Origin: Mucilaginibacter sp. SJ
GTDB taxonomy: Bacteria > Bacteroidota > Bacteroidia > Sphingobacteriales > Sphingobacteriaceae
Direction: 5' to 3'
Length of the DNA: 64,000 nt
Assembly (NCBI RefSeq): GCF_028993635.1
Contig: NZ_CP118631.1
Coordinates: 806,001 to 870,000, forward strand
Positions 18,290 to 27,478 of the stretch are shown in pieces; positions within the stretch are counted from its first letter, which is position 1; each line of letters opens with the position of its first letter. Under the pieces are notes generated by a model that was given only the letters and a program-made list of their open reading frames with translations, did not search any database and had not been told where the DNA came from. Made by a program: the position numbers and the translations under genes.

Positions 18290-18763
18290 TTATAAAATAC
18301 GGGTTAATATCATCAGGACGATAAATATCAAAATCGGCAACCCTACAGGCTTAGGATAATAATCGTTATCCGGAAAATATCTCCTGAAAAAAAACTGGCT
18401 TAGAATCAAAGCACCAATCAGCCCAAAACCTATGTTAAGGCCTGCTACCGAAAGCATTGCTGTAACCTGCGCTGGTGTTGGCTGGCCGCCTTTGGCCGTT
18501 ACATTCATAGCATCAACAACCTGTTGCAGATTGACGCCCGAATGCATGATAACAAAGTAGGAGAGATAGGAAAAAAATAATACAAAGGCCAGCACCGCCG
18601 GAACTGCCTTTCTGTAACCTGCATTGTATAAATTGATAACCAGCAGCACCCCGCCAAATATCAGGTTAAAAAACGAAAACCAAAATATCGCCCTTTTGGA
18701 GTAAATATCTACATAATCGTCTTCGCTGTATTTTTCGTCCTCTTTGTTTTCGTCAAATTCCAT
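18290..18763 (-). CDS. Four-span integral membrane protein, unknown function
   Basis: The 157-residue product has an acidic N-terminus (MEFDENKEDEKYSEDDYVDI) and four hydrophobic segments at about residues 27-47, 53-73, 100-125 and 140-157. I do not recognise the family. A short soluble loop (QQVVDAMNVTAKGGQPTPAQ) separates spans 2 and 3. It is followed by DUF3822 after 68 bp on the same strand. Its start codon is preceded, after a 4-nt AGCC spacer, by TACATTTG, the same arrangement seen at pyrE. Confidence 0.75.
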   Translation of the reverse strand: MEFDENKEDEKYSEDDYVDIYSKRAIFWFSFFNLIFGGVLLVINLYNAGYRKAVPAVLAFVLFFSYLSYFVIMHSGVNLQQVVDAMNVTAKGGQPTPAQVTAMLSVAGLNIGFGLIGALILSQFFFRRYFPDNDYYPKPVGLPILIFIVLMILTRIL

Positions 18764-18767
18764 GGCT

Positions 18768-18775
18768 CAAATGTA
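18768..18775 (-). promoter_or_regulatory. Predicted -7 box 4 nt before a start codon
   Basis: The minus strand reads TACATTTG-AGCC-ATG. The box is an exact TAnnTTTG match and would place the transcription start at the start codon of the four-span membrane protein. No good -33 element was found. Confidence 0.4.
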
Positions 18776-18820
18776 AAACTAATCTTACTGAATTAAATTA
18801 CTTATCATCATTTTTGCAGG

Positions 18821-20242
18821 GTGTCAAGTCCCGATCATATCCGCCAGTCATTTCCGCATGAGCCAACAGGCCAGCAAACAGAGCTTTTTAGCAAACTGCA
18901 TGCTTTTTTAAAAAGTACCGAAGGCGACGAATGCTTTATTCTGAAAGGCTATGCCGGCACCGGGAAAACAACTATAGTAGGCGCACTGGTAAAGGCACTG
19001 AGGCATTATAACTATAAAGCCGTGCTGCTGGCCCCAACCGGACGTGCCGCTAAAGTCATTACCAATTACTCCGGTCGCAAAGCTTTTACAATTCATAAGC
19101 GCATCTACCGTAAAAAATCGGCTTTAACAATCGATGATGGTTTTGCCCTTGCCGATAACCTGGCCAATGATACCCTTTTTATTGTTGATGAAGCCTCCAT
19201 GATTTCGGATGAAGCAATGGGCAGCAATCACGTTTCTTTATTATTTGACTTACTTAGATACGTTTATAACGATAAAAACTGCAAGCTGATATTGGTAGGT
19301 GATACGGCACAGCTGCCTCCAGTTGGTGCTGACGATAGCCCTGCGCTTGACGTGCAGCTTATGGGCGATAAATTTGGCCTGTCGATATTCAGCTATGAGC
19401 TTACAGAAGTTTTGCGCCAGCAAAAGAATTCGGGTATTTTATTTAATGCCACCAATATCCGCGATCTGATCCGCGAGGAGATCATCGAGATTCCTAAAAT
19501 TGTAACCAAGGGGTTTAAAGATGTTTTCAGGATGACCGGCGAACGATTGCCCGAAGGTTTGGAATATGCCTATCGCAAATACGGCTATGACCGTACGCTC
19601 ATCATTTGCCGCTCAAACAAAAATGCCAATTTGTACAACGGGCAAATTCGAAACCGCATTTTATACCGGGAGGAGGAACTTACCGGCGGCGACCAGATCA
19701 TGATAGTAAAGAACAATTACTTTTGGCTGCAGGATAAAGATGAAAATAGTACCGCGTTTATTGCCAACGGCGATATTGCCCGTATAGTAAAAGTACGCCG
19801 CACCGAAGAGATGTATGGTTTTCGTTTTGCCGATGTGCAGCTGGAATTTATTGACTATGCCGAAGATCCAACCCTCGATTGTAAGGTTTTGCTTGATACG
19901 CTCTATGCCGATTCGCCCGCGTTAAGCCAGGATGTTCAGAAACGGTTTTACCAGGAAGTAATGAAGGATTATGAACATTTACCTAATAAAAGGGCCATGC
20001 ACAATGAGCTGAAGCTTAATCCTTATTACAATGCCTTGCAAATAAAATTTGCCTATGCAATTACCTGCCATAAAGCACAGGGTGGCCAATGGGATGCAGT
20101 TTTTGTTGATCAGGGGTATGTAACCGATGAGATGATCAATATGGATTTTTTGCGATGGTTTTATACCGCGCTCACCCGAGCTACCACCGAATTATTTTTG
20201 GTTAATTTCGATAACAGGTTTTATAAATTAAAGGAAGAATAA
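18821..20242 (+). CDS. RecD-like ATP-dependent DNA helicase (AAA_30 / UvrD_C_2)
   Basis: This 473-residue superfamily 1B helicase has Walker A GYAGTGKTT (about residues 45-53), Walker B LFIVDEASMIS, motif III LVGDTAQLPPVG, a central insertion, and the C-terminal UvrD_C_2 block AITCHKAQGGQWDAVFVDQG with WFYTALTRAT. It is a single-polypeptide RecD2-like helicase without RecB/RecC neighbours. Bacteroidota encode several of unclear role, possibly in repair or replication. No in-frame ATG precedes the conserved region, so the GTG at 18821 is the start. It is preceded by CATTTTTG and a 4-nt spacer, a near match to the -7 box. Confidence 0.92.
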   Translation: MSSPDHIRQSFPHEPTGQQTELFSKLHAFLKSTEGDECFILKGYAGTGKTTIVGALVKALRHYNYKAVLLAPTGRAAKVITNYSGRKAFTIHKRIYRKKSALTIDDGFALADNLANDTLFIVDEASMISDEAMGSNHVSLLFDLLRYVYNDKNCKLILVGDTAQLPPVGADDSPALDVQLMGDKFGLSIFSYELTEVLRQQKNSGILFNATNIRDLIREEIIEIPKIVTKGFKDVFRMTGERLPEGLEYAYRKYGYDRTLIICRSNKNANLYNGQIRNRILYREEELTGGDQIMIVKNNYFWLQDKDENSTAFIANGDIARIVKVRRTEEMYGFRFADVQLEFIDYAEDPTLDCKVLLDTLYADSPALSQDVQKRFYQEVMKDYEHLPNKRAMHNELKLNPYYNALQIKFAYAITCHKAQGGQWDAVFVDQGYVTDEMINMDFLRWFYTALTRATTELFLVNFDNRFYKLKEE

Positions 20243-20280
20243 CCTTCAAAGATAAATTTACTTTTATCAATATAATCTAT

Positions 20281-20332
20281 TGATAATTAGATTTTTAATT
20301 ACTAATATTAGCAATTAAAAATCTAATTATCA
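20281..20332. promoter_or_regulatory. Perfect 20-bp inverted repeat abutting the DUF5675 start codon
   Basis: The left arm GATAATTAGATTTTTAATT (20282-20300) is exactly repeated in inverted form at 20313-20331, and T20281 pairs with A20332, the first base of the start codon. The 12-bp spacer contains a second perfect palindrome, CTAATATTAG. As RNA this hides the whole translation initiation region; as DNA it could be a dimeric operator. No T-run follows, so it is not a normal terminator for the helicase gene. Confidence 0.75.
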
Positions 20333-20769
20333 TGAACCTAAACTTAAAACTCGAAAGAAAAATCAAAACCAAACAATCAACCATTGGCGAACTATCAATA
20401 AATGGTGTATTTGAATGTTTTATCCTGGAGGATGTTGACAGAGGGCTGAATAGCAAAATGACACTTGCTCAAATTGCATCAATAAAAATTAAAACGCAAA
20501 CAGCCATTCCTACAGGAACTTATAATGTAGTCAAATTTTTCAGCCCCAAACACAACGAAAACCTGCCATTATTAGAGAATGTACCCGGTTTTGCAGGGAT
20601 TGAAATTCATGTCGGCAATTTTGCAAAAGATACCGACGGCTGCCTTCTCCCTGGTGAAGATAAAGGCGCTGATGCTGTTCTGCATAGTACAATGGCTACA
20701 GCTAAACTCAACACAAAGATTTTTGAGGCCCTTAAGGCAGGAGGTACTGTGACCATTGAGGTTGTTTAA
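20332..20769 (+). CDS. DUF5675 family protein
   Basis: The 145-residue product matches DUF5675: LERKIKTKQSTIGELSINGVFECFILED, TAIPTGTYNVVKFFSPKH, LPLLENVPGFAGIEIHVGNFAKDTDGCLLPG. The conserved IEIHVGN..DTDGCLLPG block (with His and Cys) resembles an L,D-transpeptidase or peptidase-like active site, but the function is unknown. Similar proteins are common in phages and in Bacteroidota. No signal peptide is visible. Expression should be strongly affected by the inverted repeat that runs up to its start codon. Confidence 0.85.
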   Translation: MNLNLKLERKIKTKQSTIGELSINGVFECFILEDVDRGLNSKMTLAQIASIKIKTQTAIPTGTYNVVKFFSPKHNENLPLLENVPGFAGIEIHVGNFAKDTDGCLLPGEDKGADAVLHSTMATAKLNTKIFEALKAGGTVTIEVV

Positions 20770-21005
20770 TATAGCAAATTATAAATGCTTGAAGGTGAAA
20801 TGACGCGTCTACGCCGTCATGCTGAGTGATTAAAATCCATGGACTATGAAGGTTAGATGACAAAGAGGGACTGTCAGTCTGAGCCTGTCGAAGACTCGTG
20901 TGCAGAGCCCAGCCCGCCATACTTCGACGGGCTCGTTATGACACCCATTTTTTAAGTGGTCATTTGAGAAGATTACCTTGGATAAACAAAGATTTATTTA
21001 ATATC
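20770..21005. repeat. Intergenic region with REP-like palindrome (20872-20943)
   Basis: Two 22-nt arms, 20872-20893 and 20922-20943, form an imperfect inverted repeat (five mismatches) around a 28-nt spacer. The cores are GAGCCTGTCGAAG and CTTCGACGGGCTC. A shorter half-site GTCATGCTGAG lies at 20816-20826. Elements of this type are scattered between genes in many Bacteroidota genomes. No gene was seen. Confidence 0.7.
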
Positions 21006-22346
21006 CTAAAACGAATTAACCACCGGCAAGGTGATCCTGAACGTTGAACCCTGTCCCTCGGTGCTGGTAACGCTGATAGTGCCTTTATGCTTTTCAATGA
21101 TCTGGCGTACAATACTCAATCCAAGCCCGGTCGACTTTTCGCCGCGTAAACCGGCTCGGCCGGCTTTTGAAAATTGGTTAAAGATCTCCGGCAGCATACC
21201 GGCAGGGATGCCCATGCCGTAATCCTGAACTTCAATAACTACGGTATCATTTTGCTTAAGCAGGCGTACGTCTACATTATCCCGGTCTTTTGAAAATTTC
21301 ACCGCATTGCTGATCAGGTTATCAATAACCCGGTGAAATTTTTCGTTATTTATGAGCGCATGGACAACACTTACCGAGCTACTGAACAGTACATTAACTT
21401 TATTGCCCAGCTGTAATTTCCATTCGCCCACTATGTTGTTAAGCCATTGGTTAAGCTCGATATCTTGAGTTTCAATAACCGCTATGTTCTCGTTTCGGGC
21501 TGCCTCCAGTAAATCATCAATAATACTCCGCGCTTTTACGCAGGATGCCTTCATCATATTGATGTTGTCTTGTGTCTCCTCATCTACCTCATCAAGTTCC
21601 ATCATCATGGCAATTGATTCAACAGCAGCTATCGGGTTACGCAGGTCATGGGCAACCATACCCAACACCTGGTTTTTAAACTCGCTTGCTTTTTCAATTT
21701 CCGAGTTTTTTTCGCGGATCTCAATCACCTGAAAATAATAGTTGGCCTTGTAGGAAAAAAAGTACCTTGAGATAAAATAAAAGCCGGAAAGTAAGATAGC
21801 TGAGATCAACTGGTTATACAACATATCCGTAGCCGGCGTTTCACTGTAAAATAGCAGGGAAGTAAAAAAAAGCTCGATGGCAATAAGCAGCAATACGGTT
21901 TCATAGTATTCAAAAACAATTATCACGCTGATTAAGCTTAATGCAACAAGATATAAGGTGAGGGCATTACTCGGATTGGATGTGGCTATGAAGCTGGAAT
22001 ACATGCCGCAAACAATAATATAAAGCGCAAACAAAAATATAAGCAATGACATGCCTGTTGTAGCTTTTTTAAGGCTTTTGAAACTAACGATAAAAAGGTT
22101 ACTGGCTATCAGGAAAACGGGAGTTATAATAATGAAAACCCAGTTGCTGAAATTAAACTCGGGAAAGTTTTGAGCTTTGGTTAAGCTAATGGGGAATATA
22201 AGATAAAGGATCCTGATAATTACATTAAGCAATAAAAATACTATACTGGCACCCCTTATGGCCACCAGGTTTTGGTAAGTATAATGCAAACGGTATTGCG
22301 ACCGGTATTTTACCGGGAGACTGTTAAAAAAGAAATGGGTGTTCAA
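21006..22346 (-). CDS. Membrane sensor histidine kinase
   Basis: This 446-residue protein has about six hydrophobic segments between residues 30 and 195 and then a HisKA domain with phospho-acceptor His233 (MVAHDLRNPIAAVE). The HATPase_c domain shows the N box DNLISNAVKFS, G1 VQDYGMGIP and G2 STGLGLSIVRQI. The six-helix input region has no large extracytoplasmic loop, so the signal is likely sensed in or at the membrane. No response regulator gene is adjacent, so the partner is unknown (an orphan kinase). The upstream region is AT-rich and shared with the divergent lipoprotein gene. Confidence 0.93.
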   Translation of the reverse strand: MNTHFFFNSLPVKYRSQYRLHYTYQNLVAIRGASIVFLLLNVIIRILYLIFPISLTKAQNFPEFNFSNWVFIIITPVFLIASNLFIVSFKSLKKATTGMSLLIFLFALYIIVCGMYSSFIATSNPSNALTLYLVALSLISVIIVFEYYETVLLLIAIELFFTSLLFYSETPATDMLYNQLISAILLSGFYFISRYFFSYKANYYFQVIEIREKNSEIEKASEFKNQVLGMVAHDLRNPIAAVESIAMMMELDEVDEETQDNINMMKASCVKARSIIDDLLEAARNENIAVIETQDIELNQWLNNIVGEWKLQLGNKVNVLFSSSVSVVHALINNEKFHRVIDNLISNAVKFSKDRDNVDVRLLKQNDTVVIEVQDYGMGIPAGMLPEIFNQFSKAGRAGLRGEKSTGLGLSIVRQIIEKHKGTISVTSTEGQGSTFRITLPVVNSF

Positions 22347-22532
22347 TTAAATTTTATGGATTAAACAAAATTATAAAAATATTTTCAAATAATGTAACAG
22401 AAATGTGACAAGGTATAATTAACCCTTTTACTAAATATTCGGTCAATGAAAATATAAGCCTATTTTGATGAACCTTGATTGTTTTTTAAAAAAGGGACAA
22501 GTATAATTTACACATCATAAAACCAAAATCAC

Positions 22533-22970
22533 ATGTTAATGAAATCTCTTAAATCTATCGCAATTCTCATTACTGTATTAACAACTTTTTCCTGCAGAAC
22601 TGTTGAAAGGGCTAATCAGAAAGAAATTAAACCGTTTGTTGGCTTCTGGAAGGATACAACCAATCCGGGATCTCAAGTCGTATTCAGGTCGGACGGCAGC
22701 TTTTATAACATTGCAAAAGAAAATAATGTGCAGATCATTACACACAGCGGTACTTTTAAAGTCTTGTCCGACAGTATTTATGTATTAACGATTACAGACG
22801 CGAGGCCCAACGCGACATATGATCTCAAAGGAAGGCAGTATGCCAATTATTACACGTTAAGCAGCGATAGAAAAACGATGAAGACAAGTGGCGTGGTTGA
22901 CGGAAGAAATGGCGGAAAAGGGCTTGCCTGGACCTGCAATTTAGTTAGAGTTGATAAATTGGAGAATTAA
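22533..22970 (+). CDS. Small lipoprotein, lipocalin-like (DUF4488-like)
   Basis: The 145-residue product has a short signal peptide with lipobox TFSC (Cys at residue 21). The body reads FVGFWKDTTNPGSQVVFRSDG, THSGTFKVLSDSIYVLTITDA and YYTLSSDRKTMKTSG, which looks like a small beta-barrel of the lipocalin/DUF4488 kind. ATG 22539 is an equally possible start. Ligand and role are unknown, and the family label is tentative. It is divergent from the histidine kinase and is followed by a hairpin at 23075. Confidence 0.65.
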   Translation: MLMKSLKSIAILITVLTTFSCRTVERANQKEIKPFVGFWKDTTNPGSQVVFRSDGSFYNIAKENNVQIITHSGTFKVLSDSIYVLTITDARPNATYDLKGRQYANYYTLSSDRKTMKTSGVVDGRNGGKGLAWTCNLVRVDKLEN

Positions 22971-23336
22971 ACCCGCCGCCAGCTGGCTGACTAAACCTCA
23001 TCACATTATAGCCCTCCATTTATAGACAACAAGAATTGCAAACTCGCAATTGTTTTATCCGTTACACAGTATTTCACTAACAGACAAGCCCACGCCTGTC
23101 TGTTAGTGAGGTGTTTGTTAAGCTCATCTGATCTATTTAGCGTCCTTAAACATCGCCATTTGACGCATACTTTTGTTATTGTTTTAACGTATTAAACGAC
23201 AAATTGCCTCGTACTATTGTTAATAGTAATGCCTAAATTGCTAATAATTATGGCAAAGTGTCATTGTGGTTTAATTTTAAATGACAATTTTTCACTATGG
23301 ATACTATGGCCGATAAATTGATCAACAATGAGTACT
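22971..23336. other. Intergenic region upstream of clpB
   Basis: There is a hairpin at 23075-23108 (listed separately). A TACTTTTG box lies at 23168-23175, which could be the -7 element of a clpB promoter with a leader of about 160 nt, but no -33 partner is evident. TGTCATT near 23259 is repeated in inverted form in AATGACA about 15 bp later. No CIRCE operator (TTAGCACTC-N9-GAGTGCTAA) was found, and no open frame of note. Confidence 0.35.
23075..23108 (+). terminator. Hairpin terminator downstream of the lipocalin-like gene
   Basis: CACTAACAGACA (23075-23086) and TGTCTGTTAGTG (23097-23108) pair perfectly over 12 bp around a 10-nt loop. The sequence after it (AGGTGTTTGTT) is only moderately T-rich, so termination is likely but not certain. 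Confidence 0.55.
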
Positions 23337-25955
23337 ATGAATTTTAACAACTTTACCATAAAAGCTCAGGAAGCCGTGCAGAAGGCTTCTGAAATTGCTG
23401 TTGGTAACCAACAGCAGGCAATTGAGACCGCACATCTGCTTAAAGGCTTGTTGCTGGTTGATGAAAACGTAATTACCTACTTACTAAAAAAACTAAATGT
23501 TAACCTGAACAGGTTAAACGATACGTTAGATGCGCAGATTGCATCGTTCCCCAAGGTAAGCGGCAGCAACGTATACCTTTCGTCCGAAGCAAATTCTGCT
23601 TTGCAAAAAGCGTCGGGATATTTAAAGGAATTTAAAGACGAATTTGTATCTGTTGAGCATGTGCTGTTAGGCATTTTAGCCGCCGGTGGTGCGGTAAGCA
23701 GCATCCTGAAAGATTCGGGTGTTAATGAAAAAGACCTAAAAAAAGCCATTGTTGAACTCCGCGGCGATAGCAAAGTAACTGATCAAAACGCCGAAGCTAC
23801 CTATAACGCCCTTAACAAATATGCCCGCAATTTGAACGAATATGCAGGTTCGGGCAAGCTGGATCCGGTTATCGGCCGCGACGATGAAATTCGCCGGGTT
23901 ATCCAGATTCTGTCACGCCGTACCAAAAACAACCCGATTTTGGTTGGCGAGCCCGGCGTTGGTAAAACTGCCATTGCCGAAGGAATAGCTTTCAGGATCA
24001 TCAAAGGTGATGTACCTGAGAGCCTGAAAACCAAAGTGGTATACTCGTTGGATATGGGTGCACTCATTGCAGGCGCCAAATATAAGGGAGAGTTTGAAGA
24101 ACGGTTAAAAGCAGTTGTAAAAGAGGTTACCCAAAGCGACGGGGAGATCATCCTTTTTATTGATGAGATCCATACGCTGGTAGGTGCAGGCGGGGGAGAA
24201 GGCGCTATGGATGCGGCAAATATCCTGAAACCGGCCCTGGCCCGTGGCGAGCTTCGTTCAATTGGTGCTACTACCCTTAATGAATATCAGAAGTACCTTG
24301 AAAAAGATAAAGCTTTGGAACGCCGTTTCCAGAAAGTAATGGTAGAAGAACCTGATGCTGCTGATGCCATATCTATTTTACGTGGACTGAAAGAACGCTA
24401 TGAAACCCACCACAAAGTGAGGATCAAAGACGAAGCGATCATCGCCTCTGTAGAAATGTCACAACGCTATATTTCCGACAGGTTTTTACCGGATAAAGCT
24501 ATCGACCTGATGGACGAGGCTGCATCAAAACTTCGCCTGGAAATGGATTCGGTACCGGAAGTGGTTGATGAACTGGAACGCCGCATTATGCAGCTTGAAA
24601 TTGAGCGGGAAGCCATCAAACGTGAAAAAGACGACCGCAAGGTTGCCGAACTAAGTGAGGAAATAGCCAATCTGTCACAACAGCGTGATTCATTACGTGC
24701 CAAATGGAAAGGCGAAAAAGACCTTGTTGACGGCATTAATACTAAGGTTGAGCTGATTGAAAACTATAAACTGGAAGCCGAACAGGCCGAACGAGCGGGC
24801 GATTATGGTAAGGTAGCCGAATTACGCTACGGTACTATAGTTGAAGCCCAGGCCGAAGTTGAAAAGCTGAAAGCTGCTCTGCTTGAAAACCAAAGCGACA
24901 GCCGCATGCTGAAGGAGGAGGTTACCGCCGATGATATTGCCGGTGTAGTAAGCCGCTGGACAGGCATCCCGGTAAGCAAGATGATCCAGAGCGAGCGCGA
25001 GAAATTGCTCAACCTTGAAGATGAATTGCACAAACGTGTGGCAGGACAAGAAGAAGCTATTGAAGCAATAAGTGACGCTATCCGCCGCAGCCGTGCAGGT
25101 TTGCAGGATAAGCGCAGGCCAATAGGGTCGTTCATATTTTTAGGTACAACCGGTGTAGGTAAAACCGAGCTGGCTAAGGCCCTGGCCGAATACCTGTTTA
25201 ATGATGAAGGCGCGCTTGTGAGGATAGATATGAGTGAGTACCAGGAACGCCACGCTGTTTCAAGGCTGATAGGAGCGCCTCCGGGCTATGTCGGGTATGA
25301 TGAAGGCGGACAGTTAACTGAGGCCGTTCGTCGCAAGCCTTACAGCGTGGTACTGTTGGATGAAATTGAAAAAGCTCATCCTGATGTATTTAACATCCTG
25401 TTACAGGTATTGGATGACGGCCGATTGACCGATAATAAAGGCCGTGTGGTGAATTTTAAGAATACTATCATCATCATGACCTCCAACATTGGTTCAAACA
25501 TCATCCAGGAAAACTTCCAGAACCTGGAGGACGAAAACCGCGATGAACTGGTGGCAAAAACCAAAAACGAGTTGTTTAACCTGCTAAGGGTTACCATTCG
25601 TCCGGAGTTTTTGAACAGGATAGATGAGATCATCATGTTTACCCCGCTTAACCGCGATGAAATTCATGATATAGTTAAGCTACAGTTTAAACAGGTACAG
25701 CAAACCCTTGCCGAAATGGGTGTAACTATTGAGGCATCCGACGAGGCTTTGGATTGGCTGGCGCAATTAGGTTATGATCCGCAATTTGGTGCACGTCCGT
25801 TAAAACGTGTTATCCAGAAAAAGATCCTGAACGAGTTGAGTAAACAGATCCTGGCGGGTACAGTTGATAAAGACAGCGTTATTAAAATAGATATGTTTGA
25901 TAACCAGTTCGTGTTCCTGAACTCGGCCAAAGAAGCTACGGAACCGGCTAAATGA
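23337..25955 (+). CDS. clpB: ATP-dependent disaggregase ClpB
   Basis: This 872-residue protein is a Hsp100 chaperone that threads aggregated proteins with DnaK. Domains in order: N-terminal Clp_N repeats ([20 protein letters not shown] onward), AAA+ module 1 with Walker [10 protein letters not shown] and Walker [11 protein letters not shown], the ClpB coiled-coil middle domain ([20 protein letters not shown] to about residue 525), AAA+ module 2 with GTTGVGKTE and [16 protein letters not shown], and the C-terminal small domain. The frame has another ATG at 23328 (MSTMNF), but the family starts at MNFNNF. No CIRCE operator was found. It is not interrupted: the IS element lies 88 bp beyond its end. 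Confidence 0.97.
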   Translation: MNFNNFTIKAQEAVQKASEIAVGNQQQAIETAHLLKGLLLVDENVITYLLKKLNVNLNRLNDTLDAQIASFPKVSGSNVYLSSEANSALQKASGYLKEFKDEFVSVEHVLLGILAAGGAVSSILKDSGVNEKDLKKAIVELRGDSKVTDQNAEATYNALNKYARNLNEYAGSGKLDPVIGRDDEIRRVIQILSRRTKNNPILVGEPGVGKTAIAEGIAFRIIKGDVPESLKTKVVYSLDMGALIAGAKYKGEFEERLKAVVKEVTQSDGEIILFIDEIHTLVGAGGGEGAMDAANILKPALARGELRSIGATTLNEYQKYLEKDKALERRFQKVMVEEPDAADAISILRGLKERYETHHKVRIKDEAIIASVEMSQRYISDRFLPDKAIDLMDEAASKLRLEMDSVPEVVDELERRIMQLEIEREAIKREKDDRKVAELSEEIANLSQQRDSLRAKWKGEKDLVDGINTKVELIENYKLEAEQAERAGDYGKVAELRYGTIVEAQAEVEKLKAALLENQSDSRMLKEEVTADDIAGVVSRWTGIPVSKMIQSEREKLLNLEDELHKRVAGQEEAIEAISDAIRRSRAGLQDKRRPIGSFIFLGTTGVGKTELAKALAEYLFNDEGALVRIDMSEYQERHAVSRLIGAPPGYVGYDEGGQLTEAVRRKPYSVVLLDEIEKAHPDVFNILLQVLDDGRLTDNKGRVVNFKNTIIIMTSNIGSNIIQENFQNLEDENRDELVAKTKNELFNLLRVTIRPEFLNRIDEIIMFTPLNRDEIHDIVKLQFKQVQQTLAEMGVTIEASDEALDWLAQLGYDPQFGARPLKRVIQKKILNELSKQILAGTVDKDSVIKIDMFDNQFVFLNSAKEATEPAK

Positions 25956-26066
25956 GCTGTAAGACTTATGAAAGCTAAAAGCAAAACGCATAAGGCTTAA
26001 AGCTAAGTATTGGTATAATAGAAAAAGGCGGGATAATTTGAAGTGCCCCCGAAAAGTTAGACGAAT

Positions 26067-26867
26067 TTAATTATTATTAATATGATGAGCTCGATATTTT
26101 ATCGGGCTCATCCCTTTTAGATTCAGTTTGATTCTGTCGTTGTTGTAGTAGGTGATATACTCCTCTATCTCTTGTTTAAGTTCATCGATGTTATTGTATT
26201 TTTTCAGATAAAACAGTTCTGACTTAATGATGCCAAAGAAGTTTTCTATAATAGCGTTATCAAGGCAATTCCCCTTTCTTGACATGCTTTGTTTAATTCC
26301 ATGCTGCTTAAGTCTAAACTGATATTTTTTCATTTGATATTGCCACCCCTGATCTGAATGCAGGATAAGTTGAGAGCCGGCGCCCACTTTCTTAAAAGCT
26401 TCATCCAGCATATTTGATACTTGTTTGAAGTCAGGTGACTCAGATAAGCTATAACTGATGATCTCTCCATTAAACAATTTAATAACGGGCGACAAGTAAA
26501 GCTTTTTGTCCTTAACTTTGAATTCAGTAATGTCGGTAGCCCACTTGAGGCAAGGGCGATCTGATGTAAAATTCCTTTGCAAAAGATTAGGCACTATAGT
26601 ACCTGTCTCACCTTTGTATGAGCGGTACTTCTTACATCGGATCAGTGACTTAAGTCCAACTGAGGCCATGATCTTCAAAACAGTTTTATGATTAACGACT
26701 ACTCCCTGGTTCCTCATTTGTATGGTTATCCTACGATATCCGTATCTCCCTTTATGCTGGTGATAGATCTTTTTGATCTGCTCGCGAGCATCATCATGCT
26801 TATTTAATACCGACTTGGTCTTAAGATGATAATAGTAACTACTTCTGGCCATCTTCAAGATATCCAA
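26067..26867 (-). CDS. IS3-family transposase OrfB (DDE integrase domain)
   Basis: The frame of 266 residues includes an HTH_21-like segment (KIYHQHKGRYGYRRITIQMR) and the rve integrase core with the DDE triad: Asp in WATDITEFKV, Asp in LHSDQGWQYQ, and Glu in ENFFGIIKSE. It ends MSPIKYRAH, typical of IS150/IS3 transposases. The annotated start is only a TTG. The frame stays open upstream to the run at 26915-26921, where it reads EKALAIEELRHKYPLDILLD, so the functional product is most likely an OrfAB fusion made by -1 frameshifting from the ATG at 27415. Confidence 0.93.
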   Translation of the reverse strand: MDILKMARSSYYYHLKTKSVLNKHDDAREQIKKIYHQHKGRYGYRRITIQMRNQGVVVNHKTVLKIMASVGLKSLIRCKKYRSYKGETGTIVPNLLQRNFTSDRPCLKWATDITEFKVKDKKLYLSPVIKLFNGEIISYSLSESPDFKQVSNMLDEAFKKVGAGSQLILHSDQGWQYQMKKYQFRLKQHGIKQSMSRKGNCLDNAIIENFFGIIKSELFYLKKYNNIDELKQEIEEYITYYNNDRIKLNLKGMSPIKYRAHHINNN

Positions 26868-26908
26868 TAATATATCTAATGGATATTTGTGCCTTAACTC
26901 CTCAATGG

Positions 26909-27415
26909 CTAACGCTTTTTCTTTTGCGTTTCTTTTGCTTGAGCTAAGGCTTCGAGCTTTTTTAGCAACTCATTCTCGGCTTTTAGATACAGGTTTTCTT
27001 TCTCAAGTTCTTCCAGCCTGGTAAGCGGTGGTGTTTTCTTAGATAGGTTATCTTTCTTCATTAGCTTCGGTCGTCCTCGTTGTTCCCTTAGGCCATGTAC
27101 TCCCAACAGTTCGTACTTCTTTACCCAAGACAGTACAATACTCTCGGTAGCGATACCATACACGGAACAGCAATCTCTCAAAGATAAGCCTCCTGACTGA
27201 TAACTTTCAACTACTTTTAGCTTAAACTCAGCAGGTTGGTATAACCTTGCTTTAGGCAGCAATCCCTCTTCTCCGTAGGTTTGGTACCGGTCTACCCATC
27301 TTGTCAATAAGGATCTCGACAAACCCCATCTCAAAGCTACTGCTGTAAGTGAACATCCACTTAAATGTTCTTTAACTACTTTGTCTTTAAAAATCGAATC
27401 GTACCTCTTATTCAT
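26909..27415 (-). CDS. IS3-family transposase OrfA (helix-turn-helix, leucine-zipper region)
   Basis: The 168-residue OrfA starts MNKRYDSIFKDKVVKEHLSG and has two helix-turn-helix units (ALRWGLSRSLLTRWVDRYQT and LSLRDCCSVYGIATESIVLS) that bind the terminal repeats. A C-terminal coiled coil follows (RLEELEKENLYLKAENELLKK). Near its 3' end the message reads GAAAAAG-C (26921-26915 on the minus strand). Slipping back one base here joins it to OrfB, as in IS150. Unslipped translation stops two codons later. Confidence 0.92.
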   Translation of the reverse strand: MNKRYDSIFKDKVVKEHLSGCSLTAVALRWGLSRSLLTRWVDRYQTYGEEGLLPKARLYQPAEFKLKVVESYQSGGLSLRDCCSVYGIATESIVLSWVKKYELLGVHGLREQRGRPKLMKKDNLSKKTPPLTRLEELEKENLYLKAENELLKKLEALAQAKETQKKKR

Positions 27416-27478
27416 AAAAATGTCCCCAAAATAGTGTCTAACTTTTTGGGGGCAGTGTAAGATGATTAGCCTTTTTTG

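Larger units (their letters stand above)
26044..27454 (-). mobile_element. IS3-family insertion sequence, IS150-like, complete
   Basis: The 1411-bp element begins TGCCCCCGAAAAGTTAGAC and ends with its imperfect inverted copy (27436-27454; one mismatch in 19), with the TG...CA ends of IS3 elements. It carries two overlapping reading frames in the -1 relation typical of the family. I see no 3-5 bp target duplication in the flanks (AAG on the left, GTG on the right). Its open frames are intact, so it may be active. Confidence 0.93.

Noticed and set aside
20332..20769. Prophage remnant indicated by the DUF5675 gene
   Set aside because: A single gene of a family that also occurs in phages; no phage structural, integrase or lysis genes surround it.
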